Positions 9,040 to 17,800 of a stretch of DNA of 64,000 bases are shown here, piece after piece (position 1 is the first letter of the stretch; every line of letters begins with the position of its first letter). The position numbers were made by a program, and so were the translations under genes. Under the pieces are notes generated by a model that saw only the letters and a program-made list of their open reading frames with translations, searched no databases and was not told the DNA's origin. Location of the stretch: the NCBI GenBank assembly GCA_963814975.1, contig CAWFFB010000003.1, forward strand, positions 1 to 64,000, given 5' to 3'. The DNA comes from CAVUXJ01 sp963814975. GTDB taxonomy: Bacteria; Acidobacteriota; Vicinamibacteria; Vicinamibacterales; CAVVIG01.

Positions 9040-9154
9040 GCGACAGGAACTTGAGGGCGTCGACCAGCAGGCCGGTGGTCCGGCATCCGATTGACACGGA
9101 CGATCGTTTCCGCATGCGGAAGCCCTGCTTCATGATCCTCAGCAAAGACTCGAT

Positions 9155-10036
9155 TCACACCGAATCTGAGTCGGCCTGAATTAATTGCGGATCACACTCC
9201 GTCACGAGAAGCGGCGGACACAGCCGCGCGTCACGATCACTCGCCGGTTCGAGGAAGCGCGAGATGGCGTCATTGACAACCTCAGGGTGAGTGACCGGGC
9301 CCATGTGGCCCATCCCGTTGAACTCGATGACCTGTACTTTCGGAAGCGCTCGTATGAGAAGCCGTCCGACACCTCGCGACGATGACGGCGACTTGCTTCC
9401 CATCATGTAGAGGACCGGAACCTTCAGTTGGGACAATGCGGCAAGAGGCGTGGGCTCATTGAACAACGCGTCCGCCCACCCCCGGACGTTGACAATGGAC
9501 TGAGCGATCGGGCCTTTGCGCGGTTCGGGTGTGCGCGCCCAGGCACCTCTGCCCATCCAGAAGTCCACGAAATACTCAGCTGCACCGGCCAGGTCGCCAG
9601 CTTCGACAGCGGCTGCTGCGCTGGCAACGGCACCGCGAATGCCGTCGGCTTCATTCGGAGGCGGAGATTCCGCGTCGAGTAGTCCGAACAGCGTGGGCTC
9701 ATACAGGGCCAGCGCCTGGATTCGACGGGGCTGAGAGAGGGCAGCGATCAATGCGATTGCCGCACCGTATGAATGGGCGACCAGCGCAAATCGCTCGCCT
9801 GCACGATCAAAAACCGGCTGCAGCAGTTCGACCTCGTCTCGAAGCGACACCTGACGATCCGATGGCCATGCAGGACTCCTGCCCGCGCCGAACGAGTCGG
9901 CGGCCAGTACGTGAAACCTGGGCGCAAGCGAGTCCATGAGCCCCCGCCATTGGCTCGACGTGCTGGCGTTGGCATGGAGGCAGACGACTCCGGGCCCGGA
10001 ACCAACCTCGCGGAAGAACGGATTTGAAAGCAGCAT
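9155..10036 (-). CDS. Alpha/beta hydrolase
   Basis: This 293-residue alpha/beta-hydrolase-fold enzyme has the oxyanion-hole strand VVCLHANASTSSQW. The nucleophile elbow ALVAHSYGAA places Ser89 as nucleophile. A C-terminal catalytic His sits in NGMGHMGPVTHPE. The acid residue normally found after strand 6 is not obvious in VLYMMGSKSPSSSR, where a Ser replaces the usual Asp, so the acid may lie elsewhere. It resembles epoxide-hydrolase or haloperoxidase-like esterases; the substrate is unknown. It lies 138 bases downstream of the secreted cupin gene, itself downstream of the SARP-type regulator on the same strand, so the three may form one transcription unit. Confidence 0.85.
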   Translation of the reverse strand: MLLSNPFFREVGSGPGVVCLHANASTSSQWRGLMDSLAPRFHVLAADSFGAGRSPAWPSDRQVSLRDEVELLQPVFDRAGERFALVAHSYGAAIALIAALSQPRRIQALALYEPTLFGLLDAESPPPNEADGIRGAVASAAAAVEAGDLAGAAEYFVDFWMGRGAWARTPEPRKGPIAQSIVNVRGWADALFNEPTPLAALSQLKVPVLYMMGSKSPSSSRGVGRLLIRALPKVQVIEFNGMGHMGPVTHPEVVNDAISRFLEPASDRDARLCPPLLVTECDPQLIQADSDSV

Positions 10037-10174
10037 ACGAATTCCTCATGGGTGTTGTGGCGGCCGGGCCCAAGGGTGTGTCCATGAGCAGTTCCGCAGG
10101 AACCCGGCCGACGACCTCGTCATCAATCACGGCAGCGGCGCGCTGTTCACGACCGCTGCGGCTCACGTTGCGCG

Positions 10175-10672
10175 CTACCGCCTCGTCGTCGACGTCTTCG
10201 TCTGCGGGTTGTCGGCCGGGTTGACATAGAAGATGTCGAACGGCCCTTCCAGATTGATCTGCACGACCGTTGGCACAGCGGTCCAGGCGAAGTGGTGCAT
10301 CTTCGGCGGGAGCGAGACGAAGCCGCCCGGCTCCAGCGCCTGACTGGCGTGACGGTCGAGCTTGTCCCCCATCCCGACATTGAACGTTCCAGACAGCACC
10401 GTCACTCGCTCAGCCATGCTGTGCCAGTGCGGCGGAATGTTGTAGTTGGCTGGAAACCGGAGACGGAGCGTCACCGCTCCCTTTTCCGACGGATTGCCCT
10501 CGAGAACGGCGATCTCCGCCCCGGCCGGCAGTGCAGGTGGCGCCGGCCCCCACTGCACCTTGTCCGCCGGCACAAGGACGTGCGCGGACTGCGCGAAGAC
10601 GAAAGTGGTGGAGAGGGCTCCCCCCAGGCTGAGCGATGCGAGCGCGACGGCGACGTTACGTGTGATGCTCAT
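10175..10672 (-). CDS. Secreted cupin-domain protein
   Basis: This 165-residue exported protein has a signal peptide (MSITRNVAVALASLSLGG, cleavage near VFAQSA) and one cupin barrel. The metal-binding strand is NIPPHWHSMAERVTVLSG (His-x-His plus Glu) and the second motif FVSLPPKMHHFAW adds another His. It is the kind of periplasmic cupin common in Acidobacteriota, usually without known activity. A Shine-Dalgarno-like AGGAGGACAG lies just upstream of the ATG. It starts 90 bases downstream of the SARP/AAA regulator on the same strand and may be its target or operon partner. Confidence 0.85.
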   Translation of the reverse strand: MSITRNVAVALASLSLGGALSTTFVFAQSAHVLVPADKVQWGPAPPALPAGAEIAVLEGNPSEKGAVTLRLRFPANYNIPPHWHSMAERVTVLSGTFNVGMGDKLDRHASQALEPGGFVSLPPKMHHFAWTAVPTVVQINLEGPFDIFYVNPADNPQTKTSTTRR

Positions 10673-10762
10673 AAGCTGTCCTCCTGCGAGACAGCCTATG
10701 AGGCCAGCCGTTCCGGAAACGTTCGCGAAACCGTTCCGTCGAGGCGGCGGTTTCCCGGAGGG

Positions 10763-13700
10763 TCAGGAAGGCGGCACCGCTTCCCGGATGGAGCGCGCAG
10801 CCGGAGATGCGAGAATCCGACGCTCGAGGGCGCGGCTGTTCTGGACGCGGGCCAACGCGAGCGCACGCCGGAGCGTCGACTCGCCAACAGAGGTTGGCTC
10901 GAGCTCGCCCTGCTGGAGGTAAAGCGCGGGAAGCCACCACGTGTCGCCGCGGTCGAGCGCCATGGCGGTTGCCGCGTTCACGATCGACGTCGCGCGAGCA
11001 CGATCCCCAAGGCGGTTGTACGTGTCCGCGAGCAACGACAGGTAATATGGGCGTCGCGCCTGCGCGCGCTGTCGGTCGAGTCGCTCAAGGGCCGACTCGA
11101 TCATGACCGCTCCTTCGGCGCGCTGCTCCTGCCCCAGCGCCCATCCGAGCAGGGCGCGCGCCCAGTCTCCGTAGTACGCGAATCCGTACCGATCGCACAG
11201 CGACACAACCGCCTCGGCGCAGCTGCGCACGGACTCGCGGTCGCGGCGCATCTGGTGGAGAAGCGCGGCGTACGCGAGGGCAAGAGCCTGGCTGTACATG
11301 TGATCGCGACGCTGCGCGAGGGCGATGGCTCGCTCGGCATGAGCTAACGCAGCGTTGTCATCCCCCAACAGCCACAATGTGTGCGAGCACCACGCATTCG
11401 CAAACACGCCGAGGTCCGAGCCCAGAGCAGATCGCTGCGGATGCTCTTCGTCGTATGCGGCGAGAGCCACCTCGAAATGATGTTTCGACGCCTCGAGCTC
11501 TCCGACACTCAATAGTGTGGCGGCCATCGCGTGATGCGCCTCGCACCGGCAGGACGGGTCGGCGGCGCTGCGTGCGAGCGCCTGCTCCGACACCTCGCGC
11601 GTGCCTTTCAAGTCGCCCAGCATGAACCGGACCGTGAAGGCCACCCACAACCAGGGGACGGGCACCTCGCCGCGTCCATCGGAGAGCGACAACGTGAAGA
11701 CACGATCCAGGTTCTCCTGAACTTCCGGCGCACCATACCCACGCCCCGAGTTGAGTGCAATCGACAGGGTAGACCGCAACGCGAGCTCCCTGGCGTCTCG
11801 ATCGCGTTCTGCCGGCAGCGTCCCGACGATCGACAGTGCGTGCGTGAGACAGCGGATGGCTTCTTCGGTAGCCGACACACGCATCGCCACCGCGGCCGCG
11901 CGTTCGAGGAACGGCACCGCCCGCGCCGGCTGACCGCCCCGTTCGAGGTGCACGGCAATCGACGCGCTCATATCGTCCAGTCGATCCGCGAAAAGAAGCT
12001 CCAGCCCCTGTGCGATCCGCCGATGGATGAGCCTGCGCCGCGCCGGTCCGATCGAAGCGTAGGCCACCTCGCGAATGCGGTCGTGGCTGAAATCCCAGCG
12101 CTCGTCGGTCTGAGCGCGGACGATGTGGCGGCGCCAGAGCTCGTCGAGGGCGCGCACGAGCGTGTCTTCTTCGAGGTCGCTTGCCTGAGCGAGAAGGTCG
12201 AACCTGAAGTCGCGGCCCACTGCCGCGGCAACCTCCGCGGCCGCCCGCGCGGTGTCCGAGAGCAGCGCCAGGCGCGCCGCGACGACGGCCTGCACTTCCG
12301 GCAGCATGCGCTCGCCTGGCGAGTCCGTCTGCGCGGCCGGCTCCATCCGTCCTCGTTCGACGATGAACAACGGATGTCCTTCGGTTTCGTGAAAGGTCCG
12401 CGCCAGCGTCGCATCGTCGAGCTGATGTCCGGCCACCTCGCCGGCGAGCTGCGCCGTGGCCATCTGGTCGAGCGGGCCCAGCGCGATCGTCGTCACGAGG
12501 TTATCGCGCTCGAGATGAGCGAGCAACCGACCCAGGGGAGGGTTGTCCTGCTCCTCCTCGGCGCGCGCGGTGCCGACGACGAGACAGTGCACGTCGGCGG
12601 CCGAGCGCACGAAATATTGCAGCCAGTCCAGGGTGTCGCCGTCGGCCCACTGCAGGTCGTCGACGACGAGAATCAGGGGAGCGGCCGATCGGAATGCCTG
12701 CGTGAGCGCCTCGAAGAAGCGCAAGTGCTGCCAGCTCTCCAACTGCGGGGTGGGTGGCGGGACCTCGGTCCGCTCCGCGAGTACTGCCGGATGAAGCCGG
12801 GCGACGTCAGTCATCCAGGTCGGATCCAGTTTCGCCAGTGCGGGCCGCAGCGCCGCGCTTTTCAGCCAGCCGACGATCGGTGCATATGCCAGGCGTCCTT
12901 CGCCCGCATAGCATCGCGTCGTGGCCGAGTCGATGCCGTTGAGACGTGACCAATCAACGAGCTCCTCGGCGAGCCTGGTCTTGCCGATGCCCGCTTCACC
13001 TCGGATCAGGCACAGCCTCGCCTGTCCCGACCCGGCTGCGCGCCAGGCGTTGACCAGCGCGTGCCATTCCGATTGGCGGCCCACGAGTGGATACACGGCT
13101 GTGCGCGGCGGAGCTGGGACGACGGGGGCTTCCGCGTCGAGGTCGAGAATCTCGCGGTAGGTGAGGCGGGTCTGCGCGCTCGGCCCAACGCCGAGGTCCT
13201 TCCGCAGCAGCGCCGTGCACTGCTGATAGAGGTGCAGCGCCGTGGCCCGCTCCCCGCGTCGCGCGTGACAACGCATGAGGGCGCACCACGCCTGTTCGTC
13301 GAGCGGATCGAGACGGAGCAGCTGTTGGGCGTGTTCGATCGCATCACTGAAGGCCCGATCGGCTTCGAGCAGACCGACCAGCCGCGAGAGAACCTGCTGA
13401 GCGCGTTGACGCAGACGTTCGCGGTCGGCCTCGATCCATTCGCCCGCGCAAGCAGGCAGCAGATCGCCCTTGTACAGACGGGCTGCTTCCTGCAGTGCAC
13501 TGCGGCTGTCCTCGAGGCCGCGATCGGCCGCAGCCTCGAAGCCCGCCACGTCCACGGTCGCTGAAGCCGCGTCCCGCCATGCGAGGGTGCGCGAGCCGAC
13601 GTCGACGAGCGCGTGCAGATTGGGCGACCGTTGCAGATGGTGCAGCTCACGCCGGAGATTGGTCAGTGCCTGTTCGTCGCTCGACTCCGGCCATAACGAA

Positions 13701-13981
13701 CCGCTGACCCGCTGACGCTGGATTGGACCGCTGCGCGCATGAAGGACGAGAAAGGCGATGAGCTCCTGCTGTCGCGCGCTTACCGGCTGAGCGAGCGGAC
13801 GGCCGTTGGCGAGGACACGGAAGCCACCGAGCAGCTCGATGCTAAGAGAAGCCCGACCAGCCACGGTCCAATATTGTCTCAGAGGTTGATGCCGGGGTGG
13901 TTTCCGAGGCCCCGTGACCACCAACTCGCGACGCCGTTTGAGCTTGTCGGAAATCGTCAGCGAGCTCCTAAGCAAGCGCAA
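10763..13981 (-). CDS. SARP/BTAD transcriptional regulator with AAA ATPase and TPR-like region
   Basis: This is a very large (1072-codon) regulator of the SARP/AfsR-like type. Residues about 45-140 form an OmpR-like winged helix opening ELLGGFRVLANGRPL. They are followed by a BTAD helical domain (about 150-290, ending DLGVGPSAQTRLTYREIL). A STAND/AAA ATPase comes next with Walker A GEAGIGKT at 328-335 and Walker B LILVVDDLQWADGD near 440. The remaining ~450 residues are alpha-helical repeats of TPR character. Val40 (GTG near 13864), just before ASLSIELLGG, is a good alternative start. Such proteins activate neighbouring genes on sensing an unknown ligand; the cupin and hydrolase genes directly downstream are the obvious candidates. 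Confidence 0.88.
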   Translation of the reverse strand: MRLLRSSLTISDKLKRRRELVVTGPRKPPRHQPLRQYWTVAGRASLSIELLGGFRVLANGRPLAQPVSARQQELIAFLVLHARSGPIQRQRVSGSLWPESSDEQALTNLRRELHHLQRSPNLHALVDVGSRTLAWRDAASATVDVAGFEAAADRGLEDSRSALQEAARLYKGDLLPACAGEWIEADRERLRQRAQQVLSRLVGLLEADRAFSDAIEHAQQLLRLDPLDEQAWCALMRCHARRGERATALHLYQQCTALLRKDLGVGPSAQTRLTYREILDLDAEAPVVPAPPRTAVYPLVGRQSEWHALVNAWRAAGSGQARLCLIRGEAGIGKTRLAEELVDWSRLNGIDSATTRCYAGEGRLAYAPIVGWLKSAALRPALAKLDPTWMTDVARLHPAVLAERTEVPPPTPQLESWQHLRFFEALTQAFRSAAPLILVVDDLQWADGDTLDWLQYFVRSAADVHCLVVGTARAEEEQDNPPLGRLLAHLERDNLVTTIALGPLDQMATAQLAGEVAGHQLDDATLARTFHETEGHPLFIVERGRMEPAAQTDSPGERMLPEVQAVVAARLALLSDTARAAAEVAAAVGRDFRFDLLAQASDLEEDTLVRALDELWRRHIVRAQTDERWDFSHDRIREVAYASIGPARRRLIHRRIAQGLELLFADRLDDMSASIAVHLERGGQPARAVPFLERAAAVAMRVSATEEAIRCLTHALSIVGTLPAERDRDARELALRSTLSIALNSGRGYGAPEVQENLDRVFTLSLSDGRGEVPVPWLWVAFTVRFMLGDLKGTREVSEQALARSAADPSCRCEAHHAMAATLLSVGELEASKHHFEVALAAYDEEHPQRSALGSDLGVFANAWCSHTLWLLGDDNAALAHAERAIALAQRRDHMYSQALALAYAALLHQMRRDRESVRSCAEAVVSLCDRYGFAYYGDWARALLGWALGQEQRAEGAVMIESALERLDRQRAQARRPYYLSLLADTYNRLGDRARATSIVNAATAMALDRGDTWWLPALYLQQGELEPTSVGESTLRRALALARVQNSRALERRILASPAARSIREAVPPS

Positions 13982-14519
13982 CGGCGCACAACGCGGGGCA
14001 TCGGCGTATGCTGGATTCTCGGTGTCGTCCCTCGACTGTGCCTGAACTTCGCACGTTGGTCATCGCGAAAGCGGCCGATTTTCCGAAAGAGTTGAAAGGC
14101 AGCGGTTTGAAAGAGTCGTTGGGAAACATTAGGGCCGTCTCGCGGTTAGTATAACGCCCGTTCGGACGCCCCCACGTCCGAGTCGTCGCCGCCCCGATCT
14201 TGGCGGGGCTGCATCATGAATGTCGCCTGGAGTCACTGGCGGCGTGAGCGTGGCAAGAGACGGTCGCGCAGCAATGTATGGCGTGGCAGAACTTCGAGGT
14301 CCAGCACTTACAGAGTTCACCTAGTCGCGCTCAACTCGCCCGAGTTCGGGAGTATTTATGCGTTCGTGGAGCTCTACTGGGCCAACAAGACGCGAACAAC
14401 CCCTGCTTCCGCGCGCTGTTCATCGTCGAGACCCGCCGGCTGACGTGAGCGATCCAGCGTGAATGGTAGTGCCAGTTCCTGTGCACCAGTGGACTCGCCT
14501 GCAGGCGGGAGGACAACAC
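13982..14519. other. Intergenic, no gene seen
   Basis: This stretch of about 540 bases lies between the SARP gene start and the 36-base palindrome. Open frames here are short, lack recognisable motifs and have no good ribosome binding site. It probably contains the SARP promoter, but I cannot point to it. Confidence 0.45.
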
Positions 14520-14555
14520 GCGCGTCTGCCCCACGCGCGCGTGGGGCAGACGCGC
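14520..14555 (-). terminator. Perfect 36-base palindrome, probable terminator or structural hairpin
   Basis: Two 18-base arms, GCGCGTCTGCCCCACGCG and its exact reverse complement, abut with no spacer. It begins seven bases beyond the stop codon of the minus-strand gene 14562-14948. That position suits a terminator, but no T tract follows, so it may be a processing or decay barrier or a protein-binding site. Confidence 0.6.
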
Positions 14556-14561
14556 ATGCGC

Positions 14562-14948
14562 TTACTTACAGCTATCGGCAATCACCTTTGTGGATTCAAC
14601 CTCCACGGTCGGCGGACGCACGGCTTTCGGATTGGCCGCGGCTCCGTCCTTCGCCGGGGGACTTGGCTGCTGCACCGGGCCCGTCACTTCCACCTTCTTG
14701 TTGACGTTGGTCGCCCACTCGGATTGCGATGAACCGGCGAGCAGGTACATCGCCGCCGATCCACCTGCGACATTGTTCAGCACGTAGACCGTGCCGCCGT
14801 CGGTCGTTTTAGCCTCTACAACACAACCGGTGAGTGTCTCTTTGGGGGCTTGCTGCTTCTCTGGCGCAGGCGTCGGCGCTTGTGCGAATACACTCACCGT
14901 TCCGGCGAGCGCGCATGCGGTTAGCGTCGAGGTTACATGTCGCAGCAT
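14562..14948 (-). CDS. Small secreted protein with GCV and EVTG motifs
   Basis: This is a 128-residue exported protein. The ATG at 14948 has a clean GGAGAGGAG ribosome site and starts a signal peptide (MLRHVTSTLTACALAGTVSV, cleavage after FAQA); a longer open frame upstream lacks such support. The mature part has TLTGCVVEAKTTDGG, KKVEVTGPVQQPSPP and a C-terminal VESTKVIADSC. The same order of motifs occurs in the protein at 29986-30477, so they are paralogues. Two conserved Cys near the ends could form a disulfide. No function is known; such proteins are numerous in Acidobacteriota (general knowledge). Confidence 0.75.
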   Translation of the reverse strand: MLRHVTSTLTACALAGTVSVFAQAPTPAPEKQQAPKETLTGCVVEAKTTDGGTVYVLNNVAGGSAAMYLLAGSSQSEWATNVNKKVEVTGPVQQPSPPAKDGAAANPKAVRPPTVEVESTKVIADSCK

Positions 14949-15237
14949 CAAGTACTCCTCTCCTGATGGAACGGATGGGCTGTCGAAACGATCAGCCCGG
15001 TTCGCTTGGCCTACACGCACTAATCCTGCCAAGCGACAACAGCACTGATTTCGGGAGGAGCCTGCAGATGAGATGTTCGCGGACGCGACAGGCGCCGTGA
15101 AAAATCTTCCACGCGTGTAGGCGTGTAGAAATGAGATCTCGGCGAATTTCCCTGGGCCCGGGTGAATCAGAGGACTCGTGCGTAGAATGGGGCAAGTTGC
15201 CTGGCTGTGTTGTCTTGTTCTGCTACCTGGTGCTTCG

Positions 15238-15605
15238 GCTGTGATCCGCAAATACCAGTCCGGCCTTAACTGCGGCGAGAATTGCTACGGCCCGGGGTGC
15301 GAGGAACCTGCCGCCGGTTGTGGCGTGCCGTCCGCAGCGAGAAACCGTCCTGACCGTCAATCGATACCGCACTGGCTGCCTGCTAGCGGACGCCCTAAGG
15401 TTCGATTCTCCTGTCGCTTGACAGCTGTCTCCGTGGTTAAGAGGGAAATCCTCGAGAGCCTCGGCGTTCGTCGGGTAATATCGGGCAAGGTCCCACGGCA
15501 ACCCTGGGATTTCACGGCAACCCTGGCAACTTAGAATCCGTAAGTTACTGATTCTACAGAGGCTGACAGGGTTCGAACCCACCCTCTCCGAAACCCCATA
15601 AGTCA
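15238..15605. repeat. Dispersed repeat, copy D (longest)
   Basis: The left part (15240-15420) repeats block 6808-6930, beginning TGTGATCCGCAAATACCAG. The right part (15468-15600) repeats copies A, B and C. The palindrome is degenerate but keeps GTAAGTTAC, and the T-arm-like hairpin is at 15561-15590. The flank AAGTCATT is shared with copy B. It combines the two blocks that occur apart elsewhere, so it may be the most complete form. Confidence 0.6.
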
Positions 15606-16078
15606 TTCGAAAAAACAGTCACTTATCTTGTTGACCCCGTGTACTCATAACTGACGTGCCCGGTTGGTTGCTCGGTTTCAGCCTGCAACAGCGCCCAGTC
15701 CTGACCGGCCGCCGACTCGTAAGACAGGCTGAAGGGTGCACACCTGGAAATATCGGTCCCGAGGTCCACAGAGCCCGATCAAACGCCTGAGCACGACGCG
15801 TGACATGTTGCGGGCCCGCAGGATACTCGGCCCGGTCTGGGCTGTGATCCGCAAATGCTCCGTCCCTACTTGACTTACCCCGCGACTTGGACAGCTAACG
15901 AGGCATCCGCTGAAAAAGTGGGACACGACGAATTCTGGAACAAGGCCGATGCCAACCTTCCGAAGGTTGCCGTTGGACAGCCGCGCACTCTCGAGCACGC
16001 AGTGGTGTGGCGTGCGAATACAGAACGTTCCAATCGCCCCATGCGCGCACGCCGCGATTGATTCCGAATCACTCAAGA
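15606..16078. other. Intergenic, one more copy of the TGTGATCCGCAAAT motif
   Basis: No gene is supported. The motif CTGTGATCCGCAAATGC appears at 15842-15858, repeating the start of copy D about 600 bases further on. The rest shows no recognisable structure. Confidence 0.45.
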
Positions 16079-16747
16079 TTACTGAGCCGTGTGCATGGCC
16101 GGGTGTCCTTGCGGTCCCCGGTGGAACCGGCAGCTGACGGCAGGGTTGAGCGGCGTGAAGACACCATTCGGATTCTCGCGATAGATCCAGACATGGCGAT
16201 CGAAGTGCGGCTCGAACAGGTGCGCTTCGTCGACCGTTGCGCAGGTATCGTCCACCATCGAGTCATACGGCACACCCTGGAACGTCGGCGGTTCGGCATG
16301 ACCTGCCTCGTGCCAGGCCGCGGCGAACACAAGATTCTCCACAGCGACTAATTCCAAGCGTCCGTCCTCCTGCGGTTCGTAGATGAGAATGCTCGGCTTA
16401 CGGAAATCGGTGTGCGTTCCATTGCCATTGACTCGCGGCGAAGGGGGGGCCGTGATGCCGAGGAGGTCGGGACGAAAGAAATGAATACCCATCGCGCCGA
16501 GCGATGCCGGCCGACCCATCATCTGGGCGGTTTCACAGAGGTCGCCCGGATCGCGAACATAGCCTTCCGCGAGAGCAGTGTTCACGTCTCGGAACCGCTC
16601 GGTTAGGCGACGAACTTCTGCCAGCGTCGGTTCCCCCCGGCCGGGAGCCGGAGAAACGCCTGCGAGCGCAGCGCCAGCGGCCGCGAATGCGCCGGCGACT
16701 ACGATGGCGACGAGCGTTGGTGTCGGGAGCTTGAATCGAGTTCTCAT
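16079..16747 (-). CDS. Secreted conserved hypothetical protein
   Basis: This is a 222-residue exported protein. The ATG at 16747 follows GGAGG by six bases and begins a signal peptide (MRTRFKLPTPTLVAIVVAG). The frame also opens at a GTG 12 bases upstream, which is less likely. The mature part carries MGIHFFRPDLLG, a Y/E-rich strand ILIYEPQEDGRLELVAVE, and WHEAGHAEPPTFQGVP, then HVWIYRENPNGVFTPLNPAVSC. This pattern (G.MG.HF, YEP...G.L.LV.VE, NPNG.F...NP.V.C) belongs to a widespread uncharacterised secreted family. HEAGH resembles a zincin motif, but the protein is too short and otherwise unlike metallopeptidases, so I do not call it one. Confidence 0.75.
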   Translation of the reverse strand: MRTRFKLPTPTLVAIVVAGAFAAAGAALAGVSPAPGRGEPTLAEVRRLTERFRDVNTALAEGYVRDPGDLCETAQMMGRPASLGAMGIHFFRPDLLGITAPPSPRVNGNGTHTDFRKPSILIYEPQEDGRLELVAVENLVFAAAWHEAGHAEPPTFQGVPYDSMVDDTCATVDEAHLFEPHFDRHVWIYRENPNGVFTPLNPAVSCRFHRGPQGHPAMHTAQ

Positions 16748-16911
16748 TGGATCCTCCACAGTTGAAACGGTTCATCAGATCACCTCGCGTTGCGTGACCT
16801 GAATTTACCCATGTGGCGGAATCCGGAACCCTAAACCTTTCCTACGGCCTCCTTAAGCAACGCTATGGCAACCTTAAATAAATCCTAAGACGTATACTGA
16901 GCCCGTTTCCG

Positions 16912-17370
16912 ATGATCGACGCCGATCTTGCCGCCTTCGTCCAGGCACGCGTGGGCATTCACATTGGCACGCGCAACCAGCGCTTCGAGCCACAACGGCG
17001 CGCGTGCGCTCGCCGTGCGTATCGACGACGACAGGGCGCATATCGTCGTCTACTTGGCCGAGGTCGCTGCGAAGCGGGTACTTCCCGATCTCGAAGCGAA
17101 CGGCCAGGCCGCGGTGAGTTTCGGCCGGCCCATCGACGACAAGGCGTGCCAGATCAAAGGCACGTTCGTCAGCTCGCGGGTGGCCCGTCCCGAGGAGCGA
17201 CCGGAGACGTCGCGCAGTTCGAATCGTTCCTGACAAACCTCGAGGAGATCGGCATTCCCCGGCGACTCGCGCAACGAGGGCCCACGTGGCCCTGCACGGC
17301 GATTCGGCTGAAAGCGACGGCCGTTTTCACGCAGACTCCGGGTCCAGGGGCGGGAGAGCCAGCTAGATGA
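16912..17370 (+). pseudogene. Pyridoxamine-5'-phosphate-oxidase-like protein, two frameshifts
   Basis: Three frame segments join into one protein: MIDADLAAFVQARVGIHIGT, then ALAVRIDDDRAHIVVYLAEV through FGRPIDDKACQIKGTFVSS, then FESFLTNLEEIGIPRR to the stop at 17370. This is the split-barrel FMN-binding fold of the PPOX family (Val-Gly-Ile-His start, G-x-F central strand). The intact order of motifs shows that only two single-base shifts, near 16985 and 17195, break it. The next gene (17367-17791) is another PPOX-fold protein overlapping its stop codon (ATGA), so they were probably co-translated. Confidence 0.55.
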
Positions 17371-17791
17371 CTCCGTCGCTCGAGTCGCTGGCCACCTGCT
17401 TCCAGGGTCTTTGCCGGCGCAGCTCTACACATGCTCGCGCGACGGTATCCCGAACGCCGCGTATTTGAGCCATGTCGACTACGTCGATGCCTCGCACGTG
17501 GCGCTGTCGTTTCAGTTCTTCAACAAGAGCCACCGCAACATCGCCGAGAACCGGCACGCGCTCGTGATGGTTCCCGACCCGGACACGGGTCAAGGCTGGC
17601 AGTTGCGCTTGCAGTTCGTCCGCTCAGAAACATCGGGGCCGCTGTTCGATCGCATGGCGCTGAGGATCGAGGCGATCGCGTTGTACTGCGGACTGAAGGG
17701 TATCTTCAAGCTCCGAGCGGCCGACATCTACGAAGTGCTGGCGGTCGACGCGGTGCCGGAGGAGCCAGCGGCCGGCGTCGAGTCGGAGTAA
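17367..17791 (+). CDS. Pyridoxamine-5'-phosphate-oxidase-family FMN-binding protein (one frameshift)
   Basis: The ATG at 17367 overlaps the previous stop. About 15 codons in (MTPSLESLATCFQGL) one base seems missing near 17411. After it the frame runs on as PAQLYTCSRDGIPNAAYLSH, then VALSFQFFNKSHRNIAENRH, to 17791. The order (start strand with Thr-Cys-Ser, N-x-x-Y-L-S, FFNKS..N) is typical of PPOX-like flavoproteins. It likely binds FMN; whether it is an oxidase is unknown. The GAF gene starts nine bases downstream, and in other bacteria such barrels occur next to or fused with GAF domains. The missing base looks like a sequencing error. Confidence 0.6.
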
Positions 17792-17800
17792 GAAGACGAC

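Noticed and set aside
11531..12949. Long plus-strand frame of 472 codons
   Set aside because: It is antisense to the SARP/AAA regulator, whose motifs are all on the minus strand; arginine- and histidine-rich composition is typical of a shadow in GC-rich DNA.
16079..16747. Zinc metallopeptidase, from the HEAGH motif
   Set aside because: The protein is short, and the rest matches an uncharacterised secreted family without other zincin features.
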